Positions 11,801 through 23,885 of a DNA stretch of 64,000 nt are shown here, one piece after another. This stretch comes from Plumapathes pennacea. Taxonomy: Eukaryota; Cnidaria; Anthozoa; Antipatharia; Myriopathidae. The stretch covers positions 692,001 to 756,000 of the forward strand of contig OZ038468.1 in the NCBI GenBank assembly GCA_964036295.1, given 5' to 3'. Position 1 is the stretch's first letter, and every line of letters begins with the position of its first letter. Made by a program: the position numbers and the translations under genes. Under the pieces are notes generated by a model. That model did not search any database. It was not told the origin of the DNA and saw only the letters and a program-made list of their open reading frames with translations.

Positions 11801-12854
11801 TTAAGTGACGTGGTACCATTTAGCTGATGTCGGATGTCGAACTTTAAATCAAAACTTCGAACATCGAAACTTTAAATTTTTGAAATTGGGGACCGTAGAA
11901 AGTTTGATGACGTCACGCAGCGGTTGGTTCACGCTTTTACTGTACCCTTCATAAAATGGCCAGAAAAAAATTGTAATATTTCAACTCAATTTTTTAGGAA
12001 TAGTCAGCCTCAGCTCCCAGTGTACAGCTTTACCAACCTCCCCATCCCTCCCCCCCCTCTCATCCTCCACCTCTTAACCGAGCTGGACCCAGACCCCTCG
12101 CCTTCATCTCCCACCTGCAGATTTGTTGAAGTCCCTGTTGCCATAGTTACACCTATGTCATCTAATATACATCCAAACTAACAAAAACACACAACGAAAT
12201 AAATATTAATTTGAGAAACTCAAATTGAAAAACTCATGTCACTGCAGTATAAATAATATTTTGAAGGCACAAAAAACGGAAGTGAATACAAAAATTATAT
12301 GCTGCACTACAGCTGTCGACGTGCATCCAATTTTGGAAAATCTTCACAAATTCATTGTTAGAAGTTAGCACTGAGTTGAATTCAGTCCTCGTTCAGAATT
12401 AAACGCGCATTTTACACTTGTGCTGACAAGTAATGATGAGCTCGAACTCTAATCTATTTTTTTATGTCTCGTCGTTTTTGCGGAAACTATATGACAGTAT
12501 AATAAAATGGAATATTTAATGACAGAAGGGAGAAATATAAAGTATGTCGGCTAAAATGTCTACAATCATCATACGCCCCAAACCACAAATACATTCGTTA
12601 TTAAATGCTTGAACATTTGCGAATCGACCCTTTCCATTATTCGAATGAGAAAATCAGCAGGTAAAAAGACTGAAGATGTGTTTACATTAAAATGGCAGCG
12701 AGGAAGATAACAAGTTAGTACATACAAAGATAATTAATAGAAATTTCACAGCCTATAAAAAATATTCACGTCGGCCTCAAAAAGCGCCTTTATGGATTAA
12801 GCGAAAAAACAAGTCCAATAAACTGTCCGGGACTGTTTAATCTCGTGAATTTCT

Positions 12855-14110
12855 AGTGTTTACTAGCATAAGCAGTCCTTTGCAAGAACAGATGTCAAAC
12901 ATCATATACCCATACAGCTATGAGTATAAAATAATTTGCCGCAATTCATCATTGCATGGTTTATTGAATATTTCTACCACACAAGAATATGACAAACAAA
13001 TGAATTTAAAATACAGAAAACTTCAGCCGGGTTTTATGAGTGACACAAGGACAAGAGTTCTTATTTTACAATGAAAACAAGCTCCACGCAGTATTTCATA
13101 AAGTGATGGGCATACTGGTAAAGCCTAAATACAGACCAATTGCTCTGTAAACCAAAAGTACTTAACTAACTCTTTCTCTAAAAATGGCTCAATTAACAGT
13201 TCACAAAGACCAATGATGTAAAATGAAACGAAAATTATCAGTTAAGAAGGGCGATTTCTATACAAAGTTTGAAAATACACAAAACAGGACGCGCTAAAAT
13301 TCTTCGTACAGTCTCAGTTTCACAAGGACCCAAATGAGTACAACAGTCCTTCCCTTTGAAGTTAAAACAGGCTCAACGCAAAAACAAGGATGCATTGTTC
13401 AAATAATAATAATGACAATAATTAACGGAAGACTTCATTGCTCGCAGGTGCTTATGTGCTTATGAATAGAAATTTCACTAGAAAATGAATTTTTAGTGTT
13501 TACGATCATAAACAATCCTTTGCACAAAAAGCTGTCAAACATCATATACCCATACAGCTATGAGTAAATTAATTTGCCGCAATTCATCATTGCATGGTTC
13601 ATTAAATATCTACCACACAAAAATATGACATACAAATGAATTTAAAATACAGAAAACTTCAACCTGGTTTTCATGAGTGATGCAAGGACAAGAGTTCTTA
13701 TTTCACAATAAAAACACGCTCACGCATTATTTCATAAAGTGATGGGCATACTGGTAAGGACTAAATACAGACCAATTGCTCTTTAAACAAAACGTATTTA
13801 AGTAAGTCTCTCTAAATTGGCTCAATTATCACTCAGTTCACAAAGACCAGTGTAAAATGAAACGAATTTAATCAGTTAAAAAGAGCGATTTCTATACAAA
13901 GTTTGAAAATACACAAAACAAGACGCGCTAAAATTCTTCGTACAGTCTCAGTTTCACAAGGACCCATACACCCATACGAGTACAACAGTCCTTCCCTTTG
14001 AAGTGAAAACAGGCTCAACGCAAAAATAAGGATGCCATTTTTCAAATAATAATAATAATGAGAATTAACGGAATACCTCATTGCCCGCAGGTGCTTATCG
14101 TGAGGATCTC
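12855..14110. repeat. Tandem duplication of ~640 bp in receptor B 5' flank
   Basis: The block starting TTTACTAGCATAAGCAGTCC at about 12860 recurs from about 13500 (TTTACGATCATAAACAATCC). Both contain CATCATATACCCATACAGCT and end at GCAGGTGCTTATCGTGAGG-type text near 13455 and 14100. Copy A has this block once (4747-5375). The apparent short coding frames in each copy are eroded differently, which argues against coding. Confidence 0.8.
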
Positions 14111-14898
14111 TAAACGCGTACACTATGTCCGTTAAACGTGACGTGCGTTGTCTTTTCCCAAATTTGAACTCCCCATATTTTTACTTCATATTTAAACGAT
14201 ATACCAAGAACAAACAGGTGGATGTGGTGAGAATTAACTGTCGAATTCGTGAAAACACTCATTTGATTCAAACAATAATTGTCCTTTCCATACGGTGCGC
14301 TCTTCCCTTACTTAGTTTTGTCAGAAATTAAAGTAAAAGTTAATAACCCTGTTAAAGACAACATGTCATTGAGTCGCCTTCATGATTACCTGTCGGATGA
14401 TTAAAAGGTAATTATCCCACGCACTAATAAATATTTTGATGACCAACAGATAGGGGTGACCATCTGTAATCATCAGTCGATGCATTTTAAAGGCTGAACA
14501 CAATTCGCAGACTGAAAGTTGCGTAAAGCTATAGTCGACACTGACAGAGAAAACACTTCTCTTGTTTTAATATAACCATAGCAAGTCGGTACACACTTTG
14601 ACTGCTTCACAAGGTATTGTAGCTACTTCTCGCAAAATGTTCCACTTAATAATACAAAAACAGCAACAACAATTTTATTATTCGAAATTAACGTACAGAA
14701 CAAACACTATCCCGCAGATAGCCGAAGCTAATCGAGGAGGGAAGGGGAGATTAGTTAATTATATTACATGTAAGCAATCTCCGAGGAGAAAGAGAGAAAG
14801 GGAAACAAAAAGTTATGTTATAAAGGCACAATTTTGAATGCATCTATATAACGTAGTGAGACAGTATTGTGTGTTATCACATTCTCTGCAGCTGCAAA

Positions 14899-17669
14899 AT
14901 GTCTCGTGAAAAACTGACTGGTGCTGTTCTACTGCTGTTGTGCACGGTGCTGGTGTCATCAGGTACAACGAATGAAACGAAAACGAACTCGTCCACATGT
15001 GGTCTACAATGCAAAGTTTCACCGGGAAAAACCAAAACCAAATGCACACTGACGACAGATTTGTTGAAGATGAACTGCTCCCGTAAAGTCTCGAACATTT
15101 TACGGAACTTCACTTCACTGTGAGTCTTCAGAATGGTTTCACACGCAGTTATTAGTTAAGATGAAGAATGTTGTCAAAGAAATGCTGCATTGCTCGTTTG
15201 AATTATTTTTCTTGCAGAGACTTGTCTGACAACAACTTGGCTCAGGTACCCACTTGGATGTTCTCTTTCTGCAAGCGTTTGACGATTCTGTAAGTAAAAG
15301 GAAACTTTCTACTATTTGTTTGGGTTCTTTAAAGTTTAACTTGAGACATAAATATCGTGCAGTAACTAGCGAGAGAGGTCCGCGCTATACCACAAGACAA
15401 GGACAATTTATTTCGACGGCCACACCTTGCTATAAACGGCAACTGCACTGCCTGCGTTTATGAGTATCTTAATTTGTCCTTCACAAAAAACATTAAACGT
15501 TGCCATACACTACAGTATATTTTATACGATCACATTTTGCAAGCTATATCGATGATGCGAACATATATATTTTACTAAAAAAAACTCGATCTATTTACTT
15601 CGTGATTGTCATCATCTGGTAATTATGTAAAAGACAAAATTTTTGCGCAAAGCGAAAGTTAATAGAACTTCAGCCTAAGACGGTATAAAAGACATATACT
15701 TGAAAAAATACTGCGGTATACTAGAGATTTTCCGGAAAACGAAATATAAACGGTTCAGAGGAAAAGAGGAAAAGAGTGTTTTATATTTCCCGATTAAATC
15801 TTTATTGACAAATTGGTTCAGTGGAGAACAGCTTGTTCACAGAATGTTCGCCTCATCGTTTCACGCGACTAGTATTCTTCTTGATTTTCTCTTTGGCACA
15901 AATTATTCTACAATTGTTTTTTCAAACTAGCTTGACATCTATCTCTATCGTAATACCTCACAACTAATTATGCAGGTCCCTTGCCAAAAACAACTTCAGA
16001 ACCATTGGATATGGAACGTTCAGGGACCTGAGGAACCTGACTAGTCTGTACGTAAACACACCAAATCGAGATACTGAAAGTAGCTGTGTTCAAATTTTAT
16101 ATTTACAACAAAATTCGGCGATTGATATAAACACAAACTTGAAGTTCTTTTTTCTCGTATAACTTTTTACTTGTTGTTCCTTGACATTTTATTTTTTCAA
16201 ATTTCCTTAGTGACCTCTCGTGCAACAATCTTCGTGAATGGAAAATTGACAGCAACGAGTTGCAGTCGCTGAATTACTTAGACGTGACTGCCAACGAGCA
16301 CTGGACTCCTAGCGAACAGTTATTACAGCTGAAAAACCTCGCAACAGTTCAAGGAGTGACTTGGAGTAAGTACTGTAAGAACTGTTCGCTGGTGAAGAGA
16401 AAGTCCGATGCTGCTGAGGTTAACTCGACGTCTCAATGGTGTGACGACAGGTTGAGGTCACCAAGCGGGTGGAAGTGGCATGATGAAATTCAATACGGCA
16501 AAGCATTAGATTTCGTCAAACTCGGCTTTAGGCCCACGTGTCTCTGTGACGACGCATGTTACACTCACCAGTACACTCTCCCCTTCATTCAAGCAGTCGC
16601 TGACGTCACTAGAAAAGCGTCTTTTTCCCTGTACGCTACAGGTTCTGTGGCACTGCTTGTGAATATCACGGTTGTTTTTCTTATTTTATGTCACAAATCT
16701 CTCAGGGGTAATTTGGCAGTGTGTTTGGTTCTTAATATTGCGTTGTGTGATGTTCTCGTTGGTTTGGTTAGTTTGCTGTTGGCGAGGTACAGTTTTCAAA
16801 CTATGCACATTGAATGGCTTCATGACAAATTGGAAGGGAAAAGTTACGATGTTCACAGCAAGATGATAACATACAGTAATATCGTGGGACCGATCCTGAC
16901 ATGCGCAGTGGTGTCGCACGTCTTTGGTTCTTTTATTCTGACTCTTGAGAAATTTCTCAAGATTGTTTTCGCCTTGAAACCTGACATTAGGATTGGAAAA
17001 CGTGGCGTTATGCTTTTCTTATTTGTTTCTTGGTCTTTCTCCCTGACCTTTGCTGTTCTGCCTGTATTTGGTGTCGGACGCATGACATACAATGCATTGG
17101 AGGATGAAACACTACTTCCCACTGACCAGTTCACATTTTCGGGTGATGAGAGGAAGGCGCCGGTAGGTATCGCCGTTGGTTCGCAGATCGTTCTCATTAT
17201 CATTCAGCTCACAAGTTTTGTTCTTTATCTCCCTATTTTCATTGTGAGCAAAAGATCTGGAGCCAGTGTGGGCATAAAGAGAGAGGCAACCATCGCCAGG
17301 AAAATTGCTCTTCTGGTTTTCACCAATTTGATTTTCTTTAGTATGCCTGTTTTGTTTGATGTCTTTCGAACTCAGTTGTGGAATAAATTTGGTTGGAGCA
17401 CGTGGAAAAACTGGCAAGACCACGCATTTTCTGATTACCAGTGGATACAGTTTGCCTCTGATATCCTTCCAGTTTTGTGTGTGAGCGTCAACTCTGTTCT
17501 CAATCCTTTTCTCTACGCTCTCAGACATCCCAAAATCAAACAACAACTCAAAACGATTCTCTGTCGCTGTAGAAATGTCCTAAGTGAATGTTTTGCGGCT
17601 CTTCAACTGCACCTGCCTTGCTGCCACTCAAACGCAGATCAACCAGGAAATGAAATGGAAATGAATTAA
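14899..17669 (+). CDS. LRR-containing seven-transmembrane receptor (LGR-like), copy B
   Basis: Tandem paralogue of the receptor at 5741-8511 with the same four-exon plan: 14899-15119, 15218-15289, 15976-16047 and 16211-17669, giving 607 aa. The signal peptide is AVLLLLCTVLVSSG. The Cys-rich cap (CGLQCKV, KCTL, NCS), two 72-nt LRR exons (LDLSDNNLAQVP; SLAKNNFRTIGYG), the hinge and TM1-TM7 are conserved, including EKF after TM3 and NPFLYAL in TM7. Differences cluster in the region after TM4 (GVGRMTYNALEDETLLPTDQ versus NVGRMSYNVIVTTTPLPANQ in copy A) and between TM6 and TM7 (FDVFRTQLWNKFGWSTWKNW), where copy B is also a few residues shorter. Loop differences with near-identical helices suggest different ligand preference, which is inference. 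Intron 3 (163 nt) is not open, unlike copy A. Confidence 0.88.
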
Positions 17670-19438
17670 ACGTGATTGGGGGTGGGGAGGGAGGGGTGAA
17701 GAGATCTGCGGATAGACGGATTTAGCCCCAAAAAGCGCGCGCACGAATTTTGGATTTCGTAGATCTTTTTTACTGATCTTTAATTTGCGACGGATTACGG
17801 ATTTATCTTTTAAAAAAGTGTTGGAGCGGATCTCGATTTTCGGTGGAACCTGGATTTTTGGATCCTGGACATTACAATGATTTGTAATCAGTTTTGGATT
17901 CGGTTTTAATTTTAAAAAAAATCGTGGATCGGCGGAACTGGAGCAAATTGGTGGATTTGATGACCCCTGTTCACCCCTCTCCCCACCCCCGTGATTGTTT
18001 GCATAAAAACAGTACTTACTAAAGTTTTAAAATGTGTTAGTATTTAGCAAGTATTTAACTATGTTTAATCACAAAATGTGTGAACACAGGCTTAAGTCAC
18101 GAGCACATGCAGAAAAAGTGTTAAATTCCAGCAAAACGGAAACGTGGCTTGACTTTGGAAATCACTGACAGATCGATTTTGTTTATCAATGTATAGGCCA
18201 TTTCCGAGATGCTTTCAAAACAAGGCTAAAGTGTAAAACCTTTCTTTGACAACTACAGTTTGAAAAAGACCTTGTGAGTGAAACTCGGAGTAATGAGCGA
18301 AACCTGCCTGTTTTCACGCTGAGAGATGACAAAACGTTTGTACCTAATCCAGGATTAATTTAATCGTGCGTTGAACAACTAGGCCCAGTTTCGTGAGATT
18401 CCGATCTTAACGGGTCATCCTAACATGAATATATTTACATCGAAGCTAAAGAAAGTCCACCGAAAAAAAGAGTTTAAATACAGGAAGGGCATTTCCTCTG
18501 TTCGACAGCGAAGCCTTAAGTGCGAAAATTTTATTAAAAAAAAAAAGTTTTACTGGCAGATTTGTTTTAAGTGAAGTTCATTTTTAATAGGAAAGGTTTC
18601 GCACTAGGCCTCGCTTTAAAACAGAGGAAACAGGCATCTCGAAAATTGTTTATTGTGCCTGCATGCTTTCTAGTTGTTTGGAGCTGAGTGCAGTGGATAA
18701 GTTTAGATAAACAATTCTGCAGTATGAAATGAAGATCTTCGTAAAATTATAAATAAATGAATTGTTTACCAGACGAGATAAACTCATCTAGGCATGAGAT
18801 CCAGGCCTCTCTCCAGCTTCACTTTTCTGAATATTTTTGTTTTCTATTGATATTACTTGTGAGTAAACTAAATGTAACTGCAATAAACTAATAGAAGTAA
18901 AATTGTGATCTGGAGTGGTCATTTTTGTCAAAAAACAAGCTTGACAGCTTGTGGATCATAGCAGTACTTCGGAGACTTCTTGATTTGGGTTGGAGCAACT
19001 GAAAAATGTTTGAAACTACATTATCTTCAGTGGGAATTAGTCAAATTTTAGGGACTCACCATTTTCTGAAAATAATTTCCAACAAACTGCTCCTAAAGTG
19101 AAGACCTGTTTGAAAAGTTAAAAAAAGAAAAAGAAAAAGAAAAGAGCGTTCTGATTATAGTCACTGTGTGATGGTACAAGAGGAATTGACTTTAAAGCAC
19201 CTTATCATTTCATTTTGGAGAAATCTCCATGAAACAAAAGGCTACCCCTTATATTAGGCCAAGGGGGTGGGATACATATCTGACCATGGCCATCCATAGT
19301 CTGGAAATATAACTCTTGTCTTTCATCTTCTTGCTGGGGTAACTCTCTCAGTAGAGACAACTTTTTGTCTACTTAAGCCATTGTAAACGCTTAAAATAGG
19401 GTTACCCTTCCATGAGGACCAAGTTTACTGTCAAATTC
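17670..19438. other. 3' flank of receptor copy B
   Basis: Paralogous to 8512-10431 and without coding evidence. The inverted repeat GCGAAGCCTT...AGGCCTCGC (about 18507-18613) is a decayed version of the one near 9360-9465. Confidence 0.6.
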
Positions 19439-19860
19439 CCGCCACGTATTTTGTCCTTGGCGAGATAGCCCTAGAGATGGCACTACATGTAAAGGACGGC
19501 TATTTTTTGACCCGTCCTTGAGGATGCCTCATCTAGAAGGGTGCCCCTCCTAAGTATAAAACGTCCCCCCCCCCCCCCCCCTCCCAAAAAAAAGCAGTGA
19601 AAAATACGTGTGGACTTGTTGACATGGATGCCACGTTTCCCGCATGCGACGTCTCCCGGATACCACGTCTCCCGGATGTTAAGTCACGGGACCCCTGCTT
19701 TGAGTTGATGCTTTACCTTATAAGGTTCTCCAGTCAGTGCTCTTTGTTTGCTGCGTGCGACGCCTGGCTGGGCGTGGGCCGAGCCAATCAGGAAGACGGA
19801 CGTGACGTCACAACGCTGGCGCTGCTTGATGAACAACATCTCTTGATAAGATTACATTAG
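19439..19860. repeat. Duplicated flank block, second copy
   Basis: Second copy of 11400-11800, including the C tract (about 19565-19582) and GACGTGACGTCACAA. It adds CACGTTTCCCGCATGCGACG-type text absent from the first copy. Confidence 0.75.
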
Positions 19861-20998
19861 ATGCTGTAAATAAATAAAAATAGGTTGCCAAGAACAATGG
19901 ACTTCTAGGCAGAATTACAAACCACTAAACGTGGTACACACGAACATATACTTTAAAACCCAACTGCTACAAGTTTTTTTTTTTTTTTTTTTTTTTTTTT
20001 TGTAGCTTTGTGTGGGAGAGATTTGGCCTCTTTCTGCCGCAGCAAATAACTCAACATTCAAAGTACGACACGCAATCATCATGAACGAACGTAATGTGTA
20101 CGTAATGCGTTTATTTCGTGATTTATTCTGTTGTCGGATTTGTCTCGCGTCCTTCGTGACATGATCGCTTAGACAGAGCACTTCTTCGGTCGGCTCATAT
20201 TGTTTACGCACACTAAACACAAAACCGCACATGAAAGAACGATCGCGATTCCCCCCTATGTTGCTGTACATGAGTTTGCAATCAATTTGCGTTCACCTGG
20301 GTTCTGAACAAAAGTGAAAAACATGTATTGACTTGCGTGCTTCTGCTTTGATCAACAACATGGCTGTTTCCACGAAAATGCGGAAGATCACACAGTCACG
20401 TCACGGCATGCACACAATGGCTTGCAGCTTGTTCGGGCGAAAAGAGGTTGGGCAGTCAGCTATGGCATGACAAACAATTTGCACATCTTTGGAAAGCGAG
20501 TTTCTTTTGATTCGTATTTGTTTTTCCGCTTCAGTTTCCAATGTAACTTGTCTATTCTTCAAGCATTTGTTTATTTGAGGTTTTGATACAGGAAGCCGGT
20601 AATAAAAACAACAGAAAAAGACAATTAATAAACCGATTTACAATTATTGGTTTCTGATATGTGAACTTGAAAACCGCTAGCAAAGCTGTTTCGAGACTCA
20701 AAATCTACCCTTCTTACATTGAAAACAAGTAGCAGGCGTTTTAAAGTCTTTATTCCAAACAACTCGAGTCTTTTATTCCTAACAATCTTCCAACCTGTTA
20801 TAAAATATACAACATTTGCCTTGCACTTGAATAATAAGACAGATCAGCGTTTTCTTCACAGACATGCAGTTCACAGCTCGCGGTGTTTTCTGGGTCACGC
20901 AAACGTGCGCCTGCCCTTGTCGCTGAAATCTGCGACAGAAAATACGCTGTTACAATTGCTTAGAATCGATTGAGCAGTCCGTTCACAAAGAATCTTCA
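19861..20998. other. Intergenic, no supported gene
   Basis: Contains a T tract of about 24 (19976-20000). A minus-strand frame at 19915-20271 runs through the tract, starts at a non-ATG codon and has no family features. TTTATT at 20749-20754 could serve as a minus-strand AATAAA for the BH3-type ORF at 21001-21565. Confidence 0.45.
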
Positions 20999-21000
20999 CA

Positions 21001-21565
21001 CTAAAGTTCGATTTCGGAATCGAGTGCTTTTACGAAAGCATTCATGATACTATCTCTGTTAAAGGGCAGCAGTTCTTGGCTGCGCTCAGTGTTGATTTGA
21101 GCTCCACTGGAATCGGTTGGTGTGTGTGTTGGCAAGCGGCGGTGTAACATCAGATAAATAGATGTCATTGCCGTATTAAAACGGGACAAGACTCCAACAT
21201 CGGGGCATTTAGTCTCGGCTACAGAACCGGCGCCGGTGAACGAGTGCCTTCTACGAGTTCTTTCGCTCAACTCCTTCTTCAATAAATCCGCTTCAATTTG
21301 CACCAGTGTTTAGCTTGCCACAGTTCAATACTTGAGCGTGTGCCTCCGCTCGTCGCTCCACCTCATCTCCAATACACCTCAGAGCGTTTGCTACATGCGA
21401 TACACTTCCCGTGTTTGTCAAAGAAATGTTGCACACAGCGTTCCTTCTCCTTCGATGATTCTGTTGTTCTGTAATTTCAGTTGCTTGACCTGATTCCGTC
21501 GCTTCTGGCGATAGTTCGTTTGGAAAAGGCGACAATCGCTTATTCGGCGAAGGTTTCCAACCCAT
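21001..21565 (-). CDS. Small BH3-motif protein, possibly frameshifted
   Basis: An ATG at 21565 opens a 90-codon frame to a stop at 21293. Near its end is ANALRCIGDEVERRAEA, which fits the BH3 core L-x3-G-D-E and resembles the BH3 helix of Bax-type proteins (IGDE). No BH1 (NWGR) or BH2 follows, so the product would be a BH3-only type regulator that binds Bcl-2 family grooves at mitochondria. One base over, a second frame is open from 21303 to a stop at 21001 (100 codons, including RFNTAMTSIYLMLHRRLP) with coding-like third positions. No intron fits between the frames. So either the protein is 90 aa, or one base in the assembly (or a real frameshift) separates two halves of a ~190 aa protein. 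The gene lies head-to-head with the Bcl-2 family gene at 21885. A short BH3 match can occur by chance, so confidence is moderate. Confidence 0.5.
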
Positions 21566-21884
21566 GTTTGTCGAAAGTGAAGCTCGAAGCAGGAGAAAAT
21601 AGCGATGAAGTGGTACGATTCACAGTTTTATCGCTAAAACCGGTGCGGGGTTTCCCGTGTGACGGTGTCAACGTCATCAAATCTGCGCGAGTTATGATCT
21701 ATTTTTAGTGTATGACTCTTTTGTTTCAGTGCTCGAGACGACCGGAAGTCGATTGTGACGTAAATTTAAACGACGAATGGGAGAGATAAACCCAACTTTG
21801 CGGTATATCTGTCGCATTTGTGCTGACTCTGGTCGACTACGTTACTAAGAAACTTTTGAAACTCTAAAAATACGGCTAAACTTC
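21566..21884. promoter_or_regulatory. Putative bidirectional promoter, BH3-type ORF / Bcl-2 gene
   Basis: The 319 bp separate the two divergent start codons. They contain CCGGAAGT (21742-21749, an ETS-type site) followed 6 bp later by TGACGTAA (21756-21763, a CRE/ATF-type half site), and a further ACGTCA at 21671-21676. Such sites are usual in short TATA-less bidirectional promoters. Function is inferred. Confidence 0.45.
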
Positions 21885-23885
21885 ATGGCTCCTACAACCA
21901 AAAAATGCTTTTGCGAAAGCAGGCCAGCACACAAGCCGTCAACAACCATGGCTAAAGATTCCCTCTTCCTCATGACACGATACGTCGTACTTTCAATGGT
22001 CGGAAGGACAAACGACTGTCCTTCTGAAGTCGCCAACAAGTTGCTTCGCTTGGTACGAAAAGTTGAAAGCGAAAACGGGCCTTTTTTCGATAGCGTTTGC
22101 AAGGAACTGAAGTTATCGGCCGAGAATGCAAAATCCGTCTTTTTCCAAGTGGCCGACGAAATTTTCGCCAACCAAGAGAACTGGGGAAGGGTCGTGTCGT
22201 TCTTCGCTTTCAGCGCCAAAGTGGCTCAGTTCTTCGAAAGTCTAGGTTCAGAAGAGATCGTGGACGAAGTAATATCATGGACTAGGAATTACTTGAACAA
22301 TTTGAGATGGATCGAAGGCAATGGAGGCGGCTGGGTGAGTGTTTAATACGATTGAAACATTTTATCCCCCTTGAGTGTCGATCACAAGATGTTTACCATC
22401 AGAAATAGTTATGGTAAACTTGTCTTCGGGATGTGCCTTTGCGCAACCATTTCATGAGGCACATTTCCGATCATGTGCTTTCATATTATCGCGTGACTTC
22501 ATTCAATACTCGGAAACAAAAGAAATTTGATCTTGAACTTCGGCTTGGCAAACATAACTTATTCAAATTTCTCTTACTCTTTATAAAGGCCAGAGAAACA
22601 CCTAAATGTACGTATGATAAGTCACTTTGCCAGTGCAGATATTTAAAAGAACAAATATGTCTTAATTAACACCGATGCAATATTCTAGTGTTTTGATGCT
22701 TGAAAATAATTTAGGGCAAAAACACAGTTTTAAAAGATTTAAAAACACTTCGTTAACATTTCGGTTTGGCTCTCTTGGTGCTTGATTCACAACCAGAGCA
22801 TTTATTTTCATCCAACGGTCTAAAAATCACTTTCGTGTCACTGGAGACAATCTTTATATGTATAATTTCTTATAAGAAGAATCATAAAAATTCAAAACAT
22901 TCAGCACAATATCTTAAATGTTTTGATCATTTTAGTGTAGGGTGCAGTACAAGGGGACTCTGTAAACATGGGTTTCATGTTACCAGTTGGTTCATAGTTC
23001 AAATTCAGAACTTTCAGTTTTGTTGAACTTTGTAATTTTCCAAAATTGGGGCAGGGGGTTTTCCCTATAGTCAAACTGTGCAATCATTAAAAAAAAAATC
23101 CCCACATATGAATGACCAAAATAATGGTAATAGATGAAAGAGGTGAAATTAGAAATAGCAAATGACATATATGTTGATGACTTAAAGTTTGAAGTTTTTA
23201 GTTTATATATAGGTAGCACAGATGACATATTATTATGTTGATGATTTGAAGTTTGAAGTTTTTTTTAGTTTATATATAGGTAGCACAAATGTGAATGTGA
23301 TCATATTTCATAATTTTTTATGTAATCGGGAGCAACAGGCTTGGATCAAACCAGTCAGATTCTAGAACTCAGTTTTCAGCCTCTGAAAATGGCAGGGAAT
23401 AGCATTTTAGAGCCAATCTCAATTTTGTCTGGGGAACCATGCACACCCCAGACCCTCCCTCCCCCCCCCCAGTCACAGTTTCCCCTGTATCCACCCCTCA
23501 GTATTTTTATCCTAATAGTAAGTGCACCACTTCTTTTGCGTGGGGCAAGGGAATATATATAAAAACAACACAAAACAGCAGTGCAGTATGTAACCCTGAG
23601 AAGCTAGGGACGAAAAAAAAAGAAACATTTTCCAATTTGTGACTGAAAAATTTGAAAATTGAAGTTGAATAAATATCTAGCAGCAAAGGGGTTATTACTC
23701 TCAAGCTTGCTCAGGAGTAAAGTCTGACATGATTTTTTTACTCGTTGCAGGAAACATTTCAACACAAGTTTAATCCTGACCCTGAACCAACCTCCTCTGG
23801 CGGCAGCTCTTCTTTTTGGCGCGCAGGATTCCTGGTCACCGCAACTCTGGGACTCGGAGCATTCATCGTGACTTGTAAATCTTGA
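21885..23885 (+). CDS. Bcl-2 family apoptosis regulator
   Basis: Two exons, 21885-22334 and 23751-23885, joined in phase 0 (GTGAGT donor, GTTGCAG acceptor), giving 194 aa. It controls mitochondrial outer-membrane permeability, either as a guardian or as an effector. BH1 is QENWGRVVSFFAFSAKV (about residues 97-113). BH2 spans the splice junction as WIEGNGGGW then ETF, matching the WIxxxGGW pattern. The C-terminal tail FLVTATLGLGAFIVT is a membrane anchor. The intron inside BH2 is at the position used in many Bcl-2 family genes. In the BH3 position the text is VANKLLRLVRKVES, without the usual Gly-Asp. I cannot place it among Bcl-2, Bcl-xL, Mcl-1, Bak or Bok with certainty; SAENA before BH1 resembles Bak. 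Start: first ATG of the frame, with a second in-frame ATG at codon 22. AATAAA overlaps the stop at 23885. Confidence 0.9.
22335..23750 (+). other. Bcl-2 gene intron with a short tandem duplication
   Basis: 1.4 kb intron. At about 23165-23290 a ~62-65 bp unit (TTGATGACTTAAAGTTTGAA...TATATATAGGTAGCAC) occurs twice. A C run at 23460-23470 follows. No coding evidence. Confidence 0.6.

Larger units (their letters stand above)
11905..19440 (+). repeat. Segmental duplication, copy B
   Basis: Paralogue of 3612-10431 in the same orientation. It carries the second receptor gene and an expanded 5' flank. The right boundary is the junction with the 19439-19860 block. Confidence 0.85.

Noticed and set aside
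19915..20271. 118-codon minus-strand frame
   Set aside because: It runs through a T tract, begins at a non-ATG codon and shows no motif or splice context.
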